A DNA stretch of 64,000 nucleotides, taken from contig NW_005196755.1 of assembly GCF_000372725.1 (NCBI RefSeq), forward strand, positions 140,256 through 204,255. Direction: 5' to 3'. The translations under genes and the position numbers were made by a program. Shown piece by piece: positions 22,490 to 32,100 of the stretch. The notes under the pieces were generated by a model. The model did no database searches. It was not told where the DNA came from and saw nothing but the letters and a program-made list of their open reading frames with translations. Within the stretch, counting starts at the first letter, position 1; every line of letters begins with the position of its first letter. The DNA is from Emiliania huxleyi CCMP1516 (taxonomy: Eukaryota > Haptophyta > Isochrysidales > Noelaerhabdaceae).

Positions 22490-22855
22490 ACAAAAAAAAC
22501 TGTTCGGTTTTCAAAGGCAAAAACGCCGGCGTACGCCCTCCCCTCACACTGACACTCCACCTCCCAGCGAGCTACGGCTTTAGGATCTCCGCTTTTTCTC
22601 CCCTAGTCATCCCGCGCGCCCGCGCCGCGCGCCTCTACGGGGCGTCTAGTGCAGCCACTGACAGAACTATTCCCGAGGAGTGGTCGACGTCTCGCCTGAA
22701 GTCGGGTGGGCTCGCGCACTGCTTAGCCCTAGGGGAGGGGTGTGTGTGAAGCCCTGCCCTAGCGAAAATTTTTCACAATATCGCAACCGCGATACCGCGC
22801 GATATTTGGCGATAAAATGCGATAAATGGCGATGTTGTGCGATGCTCGCGATCAC
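22490..22855 (-). mobile_element. Second copy of the RNase H retroelement 3' end
   Basis: Minus-strand ARAHPTSGETSTTPRE-stop and the following ~170 nt match the end and tail of the element at 16712-16950, including CAAAGGCAAAA and CCCCTCACACTGACAC. Nothing upstream of the last codons is conserved, so this is a short 5'-truncated copy. Confidence 0.6.
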
Positions 22856-23061
22856 GCGAGCCCTTCACAGCACGCCTCAGCGACGCGCGTGAAGCGTTAC
22901 ACGTGTCAGTCCTGGGCGCCGAAAGTGCGAGAGAGGTGCTGGTGGGCGGCGGGAAAGCGCGACCGGAAAACAAAGAAATGCTCGGTGCGTCACCGTCACC
23001 GCCGCCGGGGCCGGAGGGGTGCGCGATATTGCGCGATATTGCGCGATATTGCGCGATATTG

Positions 23062-23419
23062 AACCCTGCCCGCCCGCTCACCGCATCTCGAATCACTCTC
23101 TCTCCCTCGTTGCCCAAATAGTTGCAGCGGAGATCGATGCTTTTCAGCACCGCGTTGACGCGCAGAGCAGAGGCCAGCGCCTTGGCGCCCTCGTCGCCGA
23201 TCCTGTTGTCGAAGAGGTCGAGGGTTTTCAGCACCTCGTGCCTCGCAGAGCCTCGGCAATCGCGATGGTGCCCGTGTCGCCGATGCGGCTGCCTAAGAGG
23301 TTGAGGCTTTTCAGCACCTCGTTGCGCTCGAGTCCGCCTGTGATACGAGCAGCGCCCCGGATGCCGATTTTGGCCACATCCCGCCACTTCGTGTTCATCC
23401 TTGAAACGGCGTTTGCCAT
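23062..23419 (-). pseudogene. Leucine-rich-repeat (RNase-inhibitor type) fragment, frameshifted
   Basis: The minus frame from 23419 gives NEVLKSLNLLGSRIGDTGTI. After a one-base shift near 23243 it gives HEVLKTLDLFDNRIGDEGAK, then NAVLKSIDLRCNYLGNEGER. These are three 28-residue RI-type LRRs with the LxLxxNxIGDxG signature. The frame runs into GCGCGATATT repeats at 23025-23062. It is a fragment of a NOD/RI-like LRR protein and broken as written. Confidence 0.6.
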
Positions 23420-23435
23420 GGCGACCGAAGAGGAA

Positions 23436-23741
23436 CTACGGCAAGAACCGCACCACCCGCTGACGAGCGCTCACAGGTCCGTGGCGCCCCCGTTCTCTCT
23501 CCTGCTGTCTCTTCCCCTGACTCATCGCTCTCCTCGGCCTCGTTCTGAGACGCCGCTGTCGTCTGCCGATCTCTTGCTCTCGCTGCTTCTCTCGCCTTTC
23601 TGCGTAACTCCGCTCTGCTCTCGGCGTATTTTGGTCCCTCGAGTTTATCGAGCATTCTCGCGCAAGGACCACATTTCTGACTCCCACTGCGAGCAACCGC
23701 CCTGTCATGTCGTTGCTCAGGTCCACTCTCGTTTCGAGCAC
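23436..23741 (-). repeat. Dispersed ORF fragment, copy 1 (relative at 55480-55838)
   Basis: It encodes RVDLSNDMT...GVRNVVLARE and, in a shifted frame, KLEGPKYAESRAELRRKARE and RDRQTTAASQNEAEESD. The copy at 55480-55838 reads the same segments in one frame (VDLSNDMTWRQ, GVRNVVLARGELDRLEGPGY, RRKAKETARTRDRQAAASQD). It is a basic/acidic repeat-borne protein, perhaps a gag-like retroelement product. Confidence 0.55.
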
Positions 23742-23838
23742 TTGTACCTCAACTGTCGATAGGAAGGTGGGAAGGTAAAGAACATCAGCTCGGCGCTTTG
23801 CCGCTTTCTTTTTTCAATCCCGAGGTCTCTCCACAAAA

Positions 23839-24449
23839 ATGCGCACTGCCCTCCTCGCATGCCTCGCCTCGACAGAGGCCCTGCTGATCTCTCCGTTTCG
23901 CGTCACCTCATCCGCTGGCCGTGGATCCGTCAAGGCGGCGGCCTGCGACTCCGAGGCAAATGACGGCGACCCGTCACTCATTCTCACCACCAATGTCGCG
24001 CTCAGCGACAAGGCGGCTTTCGTCAAGGCCTGCTCCGCAGCCATCGCGACCAGCCTCTCCAAGCCCGAGGCGTACGTCGCCGTCTGTGTCACCGACGGCC
24101 ACGAGGCGATGTCCTTCGGCGGCAGCACAGATCCGTGTGCGCTCGGCTGCGTCTACTCCATCGGTGCACGCTCGTAGCTAGCGAGTGGCGGCCCGTTGCG
24201 CGTCCGAGACGCTCCCACGGTACGCCTAGGCGCCATCAACCAGGAGAACAACGGCGCCCTCACCAAGGCCATCTCCGAGCTGCTCGCGGCGCACGGAGCA
24301 GTGCCCGCCGACCGAGTGTACCTCAACTTCTTCGACGTAGCGCGCGCCCCGCCCTCTCCTCGCCTCCGCCGCCCGCATATCGGACGCCTCATGGCTCGTA
24401 GGTGCCGCGCGCAAACTGCGGCTGGAGCGGACGGACCTTTGCCGGATGA
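23839..24449 (+). CDS. MIF/D-dopachrome tautomerase family protein with N-terminal extension
   Basis: Three exons: 23839-24163, 24230-24336 and 24402-24449. The spliced protein contains PSLILTTNVALSDKAAFVKA, VCVTDGHEAMSFGGSTDPCA, YSIGAINQENNGALTKAISE, ADRVYLNFFDV and NCGWSGRTFAG-stop. These align end to end with MIF, including the lysine-containing sheet, the SIG turn and the C-terminal NxGWNxSTFA. MIF proteins are tautomerases that use a free N-terminal Pro. Here that Pro lies after ~45 extra residues (MRTALLACLASTEALLISPF...), which look like a signal/transit leader, so cleavage would be needed for activity. Both introns are GT-AG. The second starts GTAGCGCGCGC and is followed by GTGCCGCGCGC, the mirrored pattern seen throughout the window. 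Confidence 0.88.
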
Positions 24450-24783
24450 GAGGAGAGAAAGAGGGAGAGAGAGGGAGAGAGAGGGAGAGAGGGGCGGGCA
24501 GGTCGACGCGAGGCGGGCTCAAGGTGTCTGGCCGCCGCCGCCGCCGCGCGGCGGCGGCGTTCGGTTTGCCGGCAGGTCGGACGTCAGAGGCAGGGTGGCA
24601 TGGGACTGCGCGGGGTCGCGCGAGCCACAGTAAGCCAGAAACGCCCCAAACGGTTGCTGCCTAGCCCAACACACGATTCACAACACACGATTCGAGAGCC
24701 CCACCGTCGGCGTCGTGGGTGGCTAAGGTAAGCGTAAGGGCTAAGGCAAGGTTAGGTAAACTTCTCAACCTTCGGGTCGTTCG

Positions 24784-25383
24784 GTGCGCCGCTGCATCCG
24801 CCACCTCCCGCGACACATGTACACTGACGAAAAGAGAGAGTTCAGCGCGAGTGGGCAATGTCCAATGAGTTGTGTCTCGCGCCTTGCGGGGGCGGGGGGG
24901 GGAGCGGAAAGGAGGAACCTCTTCCCAAGAGCACCACTCTTGGAGCGCCGCCACTACCACCCAGAGCGCTGCAAGCAGCGCCGGGCAATGACGGCCTACC
25001 GCCCACCCAGCCCCCCCTCGGCACACCCCGGCAGCCAATGTGTGACGGCTCGAACCCATGCCCCAGTCAGACACCACTCTTGCTTGATTGACATTTTTTT
25101 GGCTCAGGCTGTCGAAGGGGCGAACGAACCTACGCCACCTCGACCAAAGTGTGCCTTCTGTGAAGCAGTCTGGGTAAACGATGGCAGAGAGAGTAGTATC
25201 TTTGTACCCAAACCGGATGCATCTCCGCACGACCCAGGAATGCAGTTTTGCGACGGTGTATCATTCAGTTTATGCCACCGTTGCATACGGCTTTATCCGG
25301 ATATGCAACGGTGGCATAAAGTGAATGATACACTTTACGTTCTCCGTGGGAAGCGGCATACGCATAGCTACGGAGTACGGTAA
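24784..25383 (+). CDS. Doubtful ORF with a Cys-rich segment overlapping a hairpin
   Basis: A 199-residue open frame whose distal part reads KCAFCEAVWVNDGRESSIF, then CDGVSFSLCHRCIRLYPDMQ (CxxC...C...CxxC, zinc-ribbon spacing). The last part is formed by one arm of the inverted repeat at 25257-25332. The first 100 residues are low-complexity and unconvincing. It may be a fragment of a mobile element carrying the hairpin. Confidence 0.22.
   Translation: MRRCIRHLPRHMYTDEKREFSASGQCPMSCVSRLAGAGGGAERRNLFPRAPLLERRHYHPERCKQRRAMTAYRPPSPPSAHPGSQCVTARTHAPVRHHSCLIDIFLAQAVEGANEPTPPRPKCAFCEAVWVNDGRESSIFVPKPDASPHDPGMQFCDGVSFSLCHRCIRLYPDMQRWHKVNDTLYVLRGKRHTHSYGVR
25257..25332. repeat. Long near-perfect hairpin (31-nt arms, 14-nt loop)
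   Basis: The left arm starts TGTATCATTCAGTTTATGCC (25257-25287). The right arm, 25302-25332, is its reverse complement with one mismatch; the loop is CGGCTTTATCCGGA. The arms are markedly less GC-rich than the surroundings. Confidence 0.9.
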
Positions 25384-25470
25384 AGCCGTACGGCTTTAGT
25401 TGCTTTTTTTTGCCAACCAACCAAGCACAGTTGTGCGCCTCTTTTTAATGTAGATCTTTTGTATCTTGTA

Positions 25471-28400
25471 CTAGCTGCACGGGGAGAGCCTGAAGGTCTC
25501 GTGTGCCTCGCTGCTGACGCCTGCCGATAGGCGGGAGGGCAGACGGCAGCGGAGCCACACCACGAGCGCGACGAGCGGCGGCAGAGCGAGCACAAACGGC
25601 AGCGCGGCGGCGAGGGAGAGGCAGTCGATCTCGGACAGCCGCAGCGTCGACCGCTGCGCCCAAGTCATCTTTAGCACGCCGCCCGCATCCTCCCACCTAG
25701 GGTAGAACGAGGCAAGAATATAGTACCTCATCCCAAGGCTGTGTGGACTCTTTCATGTCCTGAGTCAAGCGCCCGGCGTATAACACTGCTATGGCTCGGT
25801 GCGAGCAGGTGTGAGCAAGGCCCGGCGTGCGCACTACGTAAATGTGTGGGTCGCGACGGTCTAACCTCTCGACTAACCCAGTGCTAACCTCGCCACCACC
25901 CGAGCCGCGCCACCCGCCCCGCCGCCCTCGCCGCCTCCCCAACGTCGGGTGCGGTTGCGGTCGGCTGCGCCGTCAAAGGCGCGAGGAGCTCCGCGCGCCA
26001 GTATAGCGGTCGACCACCCTCTGTTCCAGTGGCGGAAGGTGCTGCCGTCGGCCTCGAAGGAGGTGCGGATGTTCAGCTCGCTCGCGGCGAGGCGGCCGGT
26101 CGCGGCGGACGCGGCGACGGCGCGTGCAAAACTCGGCTGGTCGCGATCCGCGCCGCCTGTTGTCACGAATCATTCTCGATGAGTCAGAGGCTCTCCATTC
26201 ATTAGCTTGCGGTGGCGCGTCCGAGCCGCCGGAGAGAAAGTACTCCTTTGCCCACGCGTCCATCACCTGCGGGAGCACAAGATTCGTCCGAGACTCTTAG
26301 ACTCTTCGTTCCTCAAGGTTTGGCCGAGGCTCTGGCCGAGATTCCTCGCCGAGATTCGGTCGAGATTCGGTCGGGATTCGCGTGTGTCGATCTCTCACCT
26401 CGCGGGCGCCGCGCTGCACGAGGAGCCCGCCGTCAATGTAGGTTGGGTAGGAGGAGGGGGGCACGGCAGGGTCGGCGCGGTAGCGGTCGACTTGCGCGAC
26501 GAGCCTGATTAACTATTAATTGACTATCAATTACCGGTTGATTAATTGTTGTAGCGGTCGACTTGCGCGACGAGCCTGATTAACTATTAATTGACTATCA
26601 ATTACCGGTTGATTAATTGTTGTAGCGGGACTTGCGCGACGAGCCTGATTAACTAGTAATTGACTATTAATTGACTATCAATTACCGGTTGATTAATTGT
26701 TGTAGTTATCGACTTGCGCGACGAGCCTGATTAACTATTAATTGACTATCAATTACCGGTTGATTAATTGTTGTAGCGGTCGACTTGCGCGACGAGCCTG
26801 ATTAACTATTAATTGACTATTAATTAACGGTTGATTAATTGTTGTAGCGGTCGACTTGCGCGACGAGCCTGATTAACTATTAATTGACTATTAATTAACG
26901 GTTGATTAATTGTTGTAGCGGTCGACTTGCGCGACGAGCCTGATTAACTATTAATTGACTATTAATTAACGGTTGATTAATTGTTGTAGCGGTCGACTTG
27001 CGCGACGAGCCTGATTAACTATTAATTGACTATTAATTAACGGTTGATTAATTGTTGTAGCGGTCGACTTGCGCGACGAGCCTGATTAACTATTAATTGA
27101 CTATTAATTAACGGTTGATTAATTGTTGTAGCGGTCGACTTGCGCGACGAGCCTGATTAACTATTAATTGACTATTAATTAACGGTTGATTAATTGTTGT
27201 AGCGGTCGACTTGCGCGACGAGCCTGATTAACTATTAATTGACTATTAATTAACGGTTGATTAATTGTTGTAGCGGTCGACTTGCGCGACGAGCCTGATT
27301 AACTATTAATTGACTATTAATTAACGGTTGATTAATTGTTGTAGCGGTCGACTTGCGCGACGAGCCTGCGTTCACACACGTGTGCGCCGAGTGAGCAGAC
27401 GCCGTTCACAGCAGGCGGGCAACCGCATGTGCACACAGCGAGGTGGAGCCTTGCGGGGTCGTCTAGCCGGCCGGAGCGAAGGACGGCCGATGCCTCGCGC
27501 TCCATCCAGTCAAAGGCGGGCGACGGGCAGCCTGCGAAGAGAGAGAGGGAGAGAGCCGAGAGATAGAGAGCCGAGATCGAGCCGAGAGGTCGTCTCATGA
27601 TGCGCGCGTGAGAGGGGCCTCTGCCCTCCTCCCGGCCCACCCCCGCCACGCTGCAGCCTGTCCACGCTGCACGCCACAGCCGCCAAGCGACGGACGAGCA
27701 GCGCCTATAGAGAGCCGAGAGGACGCCGAGAGATTGAGCCGAGGTGTCGGCGTCACAGCCGCAAGGCGGCGGAGGAGAGCGGCGCCCCTCGCAGAGCTTC
27801 GGGTGGCGGAAAGCGGCGAAGTTTGCCCCTCCTACACACACCAGCATCGCGATGCAGGCGAGACGTATGTGCAGCCGAGAGACTTAGCCGAGAGACTCTA
27901 GCGGAGAGCAAAACGCGCGCCGGCAAGGAAGCGCTCGAGCGCGTGGAGGGGAGCAGTCGGCCGCAGCTTCGAGTCGAGGAAGACGGTGGTGGGGTGCCTA
28001 GACGGGGAGAGGGGGCGGCTTTGAGGTACGCGGCTTCTCCGCCGACCGTGTGACTGTGCGTGTGTGTTTCTGCGGCGTGTGTGTGTGCCACATTGCCGAC
28101 TCTGTGACCTCTGACTGTGGCGACGGTGTAATTCAGCTGTGACGGTGTAACAGGTTTTTTGACTGCGTGTGTGTTCGGACGCCTCCCGCTCGCGAGGCGC
28201 GGGAAGAGGAGGTGCGGCAGCAGCTTCGGGATGCGCGAGAAGGCGCGGCGCGACAGGCTCGCCGAGGACGCCGTCCGCCGGTGCACGAGATACGTCCACC
28301 CGGCGCCGGCAGCTGCTTTGTGCGCCGGCCGCGTAGTCTCCTCGCCGAGGAACAAGAAGGCACAGCCGGGAGGCGTGAGCGGCGGCGGAAGCGGATCGTG

Positions 28401-28611
28401 CGGCAGCTCGCCTGTAGGAAGTGCGGGCAGTGGTGTAGCGAGCGACGGCGAGGATTGTGCTCTCCGCGGTCCGAAACGCGACTGCACCGACAACGTCGAC
28501 GCTGGTGTATGCGAGAGCCGTGCAGTTGGCGGCGAACACGGCCTGGGCAGTCTCGTGGCGCGTCGTGGGGTGCAGGAGGGCGCGCAGAGGGTCGATGTTG
28601 TGCGACGCCAT
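25471..28611 (-). CDS. TOD1/MUCI70 (DUF616)-type glycosyltransferase with C-terminal membrane anchor
   Basis: Exons run from MASHNIDPLRALLHPTTRHE (start 28611). Near 28410-28170 an exon encodes CAFLFLGEETTRPAHKAAAG and RRAFSRIPKLLPHLLFP, matching the R.xxKIPKLLPHxLFP motif of plant TOD1/MUCI70. Near 27990-27900, VFLDSKLRPTAPLHALERFL corresponds to the xIWxDxKxxxxxDPxxxLERFL block. FAAFRHP (about 27810), DWMEREASAVL (about 27510), QVDRYRADPAVPPSSYPTYI (about 26500) and DAWAKEYFLSGG (about 26270) follow. RDQPSFARAV (about 26150) is the RDQ.SF motif. The last exon has a single hydrophobic helix (LAAALPFVLALPPLVALVVW), so the protein is membrane-tethered, probably in the Golgi. Family members act in polysaccharide or sphingolipid-linked glycosylation. 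The region between 26510 and 27350 is an intron amplified into a minisatellite. Confidence 0.62.
26481..27369 (-). repeat. 71-bp tandem array (13 exon-snippet copies, 12 AT-rich spacers) inside an intron
   Basis: Each unit on the minus strand is GCTCGTCGCGCAAGTCGACC plus GCTAC, then an AT-rich spacer of TTAATCAACCGTTAATTAAT type ending AATCAG. The first part is the coding start of the exon at 26505 (LVAQVDRY). Units repeat every 71 nt, with slightly divergent copies near 26622 and 26703. The distal end (27369-27414) is a family A introner. Confidence 0.9.
27369..27414 (-). repeat. Family A introner-like element, copy 3
   Basis: Minus strand CTGCTGTGAACGGCGTCTGC through GTGTGTGAACGCAG, directly abutting the first unit of the 71-bp array. 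It is a variant of the element at 21869 and 43084. Confidence 0.65.
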
Positions 28612-29166
28612 TACGCATGAAAAAAAGTATTATTCACCACGCGCTCTCAAAAAAAAGGGGAGAGTGCTCTGAGCTCCCCGGCCCTGGATGTGAGGCTGCC
28701 GACTGCACTCCAAGTGCTCCAAGTGCTCGTAGAGGTTCGGCCGCGGGTGACTAGGGAAGTTCGCTCAGGATGTGTGGCAGAGAGATGCTTCTCTCGCATC
28801 GATGTCGAGTATTGATGCATGACTGCAAACCCTTCGGAGTTAGTGCCATTGCGCGCAAGTCCCGGAAAATTCTTTTTCTCGATTCACGCGAGGCGCGGGG
28901 CTGTGGTGAGGGGACGGCTTCTGACGAAGCCGTCGCCCGCGCCTCGCCTGTCGCGTGTATCGCGTTGTGCGAGTGTGACCGCCTTTTCTTGTAAAATTCT
29001 TTTGGCGTAATTCTTTTTGCTGAGAAAGAAAGAAAGAAAACAGACAACCCAAGGGAGGGATGGGAGGACGGCACGCCGCCACCACACATCCACTGTGCAA
29101 CGCACTTGTTTCTTTTTTCTGACGGCCTTCTCGCAGAAGCTCCACTGCTCGCTCGCGGCTCGCCGC

Positions 29167-32100
29167 ATGTACGTGCTATCGCCTCTGCTGGCGGCGCTGA
29201 GCTTCTTGCCGGTCGGCCCAGCTGCAGCACCGGCTCTGCAGAGCCGGCCGCAGCCGTTTGGCGTCGCGGCGGCAGCGGCGGCGGCCTCGCCGTGCAGCAG
29301 GAGGAGAGCGAGGCAGCCGCGTGCGGCGGCAGCGGCGGCGGACGACGGCGACTATTACGACCCTTCCAAAATCCGCAACTTTTGCATCATCGCGCACATC
29401 GACCACGGAAAGTCGACGCTCGCGGACCGGCTGCTCGAGACGACGCGCAGCGTGGCGGCGCGGGAGATGAAGGCGCAGCTGCTCGACAGCATGGACATCG
29501 AGCGAGAGCGCGGCATCACGATCAAGCTGCAGGCGGCGAGGATGGACTACTTCGCGTCGGACGGGGAGCGGTACATCCTCAACCTCATCGACACGCCCGG
29601 CCACGTCGACTTTGCGTACGAAGTCTCGCGATCGCTGCAGGCACATGGGGAGATATGGGGAGATGTGGGGAGATGTGGGGAGATGTACTACTTTGCGTAC
29701 GACGTCTCGCGATCGCTGCAGGCGTCCGATCGGCCTCACCCGTTTGTTACTCCTCCTTCTGATTTATTCCTCGGGTCTCGCGCACTCTGCAGGCGGGCTG
29801 CATGGGCAAGTGGCTGCTGCTGCGCAGGCGACGGGTCCTTTCCCGGAAGGTGCCTGGACCGCCTTCTTGTAGGCGTGCGAAGGCGCTCTGCTGGTGGTGG
29901 ACGCGTCGCAGGGCGTCGAGGCGCAGACGATCGCGAATGTCTTTCTTGCGCTGGACCAGGCTCCTGAGTCACACCACACCCGCTCAGCCTTACTAATGAT
30001 ATGTACGATGAAGCACTCCAACGTTGGGTCACTTAGCACGCTTCACGCATCAACCGCCAAGTTTACCGTCGCGTTTTGGGCCAGGACCTCGAGATTCTGC
30101 CGGTGCTCAACAAGATCGACCTTCCCGGCGCGGACGCTGACAAGGTGGCTGGCGAGGTGGAGGACGTCATCGGGCTCGACTGCTCCGAGGCGATCGCCGC
30201 GTCAGCAAAGCAGGGCATCGGCATCGAGGTCAGCCCTTGGAGCGGCCAAGCGGTTAGAGGCGGGCAGGCAAGGAGCATGACAAGTGCCCCCCCCCTTCCC
30301 CCATCCCTCAGGCCATCCTCGAGGAGGTGGTCCAGAAGGTGCCCGCGCCGGCAGACACGCGCCACCTGCCGCTGCGCGCGCGCTCCTGTTAATTAATGAC
30401 TTCCCCACGTGGTAATTAATTAATGAACAGGCGCCACCTGCCGCTGCGCGCGCTCGTCTTCGACTCGTACTACGACGCGTACCGCGGTGTTATTGTCTTT
30501 ATCCGAGTGGTCGACGGCAAGACGTAGCCGAGATACCGCCGAGATATAGCCGAGAGGCAGCCGAGAGGCAGCCGAGAGGCAGCCGAGAGGCATGCCGAAG
30601 AGGCGGCGCGGTTGCCTGAGACTAGGCGAGCTGCGCAAGGGGGACAGGATCCAGTTCTCCGCGTCTGTGAGTTAATTAGTTGATTAATCTCCATTTGGTA
30701 ATTAATTCATGAACAGGATCCAGTTCTCCGCGTCCGGGGCAAAGTACGAGGCGCTCGAGGTCGGCGTGCTCACTCCGGGCGTGGGGGCGGGGCAGCAGTC
30801 GAGGCCGGTGTTGCGGGCGGGGGAGGTGGGGTATGTCCACGGGGCAATCAAGTCGGTATGGCACACCCCAGATGCACACACGAGAGTGTACCACACACAC
30901 ATGCACATGCCACGTGCACATGCAACATGGACAATCAATCAATGAATTACACTGATTCATTCGACCATGACACGTCCCTCATAAACTGATTAATTAGTCC
31001 ACGACGCGCGTGTTAATTAATTAAACAATTAATTGTCCGATTAATTAATTACTTTACTCCACGAGACGTCCCTCAGGTGGACGACGCGCGGGTCGGCGAC
31101 ACAATCACAATCTCCGCGTACAAGGACGGCTCCGCCCCGCCGCCGACAGAGGCGCTGCCCGGCTACCGCGAGCCGGTTCCGATGGTGTACTGCGGCCTCT
31201 TTCCGACGGAGACGACCCAGTACCAGCTGCTGCGCGACTCGCTCGAGAAGCTCAAGCTGAACGACGCCGCCCTGGTCTGGGAGCCGGAGACGTCCTCCGC
31301 GATGGGGTTTGGCTTCCGCGTCGGCTACTAATTCACTATTAATGACCTATTAATGAACTATTCATTGCCTATAGGTTTGGCTTCCGCGTCGGCTACTAAT
31401 TAACTATTAATGACCTATTAATGAACTATTCATTGACTATAGGCGCGATGGATCCGAAGTAAAGGCGTGCTGCCATGGAGATCGTGCAGGAGCGGCGGGA
31501 GGTGAATACTTAGATCGAGTTAACTCAGTGCGTAATTCCCGCCTGGAGATTGGCAGGAGCGGCTGGAGAGGGAGTACGACCTCGACCTCATCGTGACCGC
31601 GCCGTCGGTGGTGTACGAGGTCGAGCTCAACGACGGGACGGTCGAGCTGTGAATAGAAGAGCTGTGAATAGAAGAGCTGTGAATAGGTCGAGCTCAACGA
31701 CGGGACGGTCGAGCGGGTGGACTCACCCGCCAAGCTCTGCGATGCAGACAAGAGGAGCTGCATCTCCGAGCCCTACGTCAAGATGGAGCTGTTTGCGCCC
31801 AAGGAGTACTCTGGCACGCTGATGGAGCTGGCGCAGCAGCGGCGCGGCGAGTACCGCGACATGGAAAAGAAGAAACTACCGTGGCTCTGACGGCTAGTTT
31901 TTCTTCTTCTCAGGCGCGGCGAGTACCGCGACATGAAGTTCATCGGCCCCGAGAGGGTGGCGATCACGTACGACCTCCCGCTCGCCGAGGTCATCACCGA
32001 CTTCTTCGACCAGATGAAGTCTGTTAATTAGTTAATGAACCTGTTAATTAATTAACAGGTCATCACCGACTTCTTCGACCAGATGAGGTCTGTTAATTAA

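Noticed and set aside
26510-27330. AT-rich TTAATTAA stretches as a replication origin or telomere-like sequence
   Set aside because: The same AT-rich words occur as short fillers in many introns across the window; the array is explained by amplification of one intron unit.
26481-27369. Regularly spaced repeats resembling a CRISPR array
   Set aside because: The period is constant but the 'spacers' are themselves identical AT-rich sequence, not unique. The repeated part is coding sequence of the neighbouring exon, and the context is a eukaryotic intron.
31307-31442. Tandem exon duplication in LepA protein
   Set aside because: Keeping the extra copies in mRNA would add stop codons and break a highly conserved domain, so they must be intronic.
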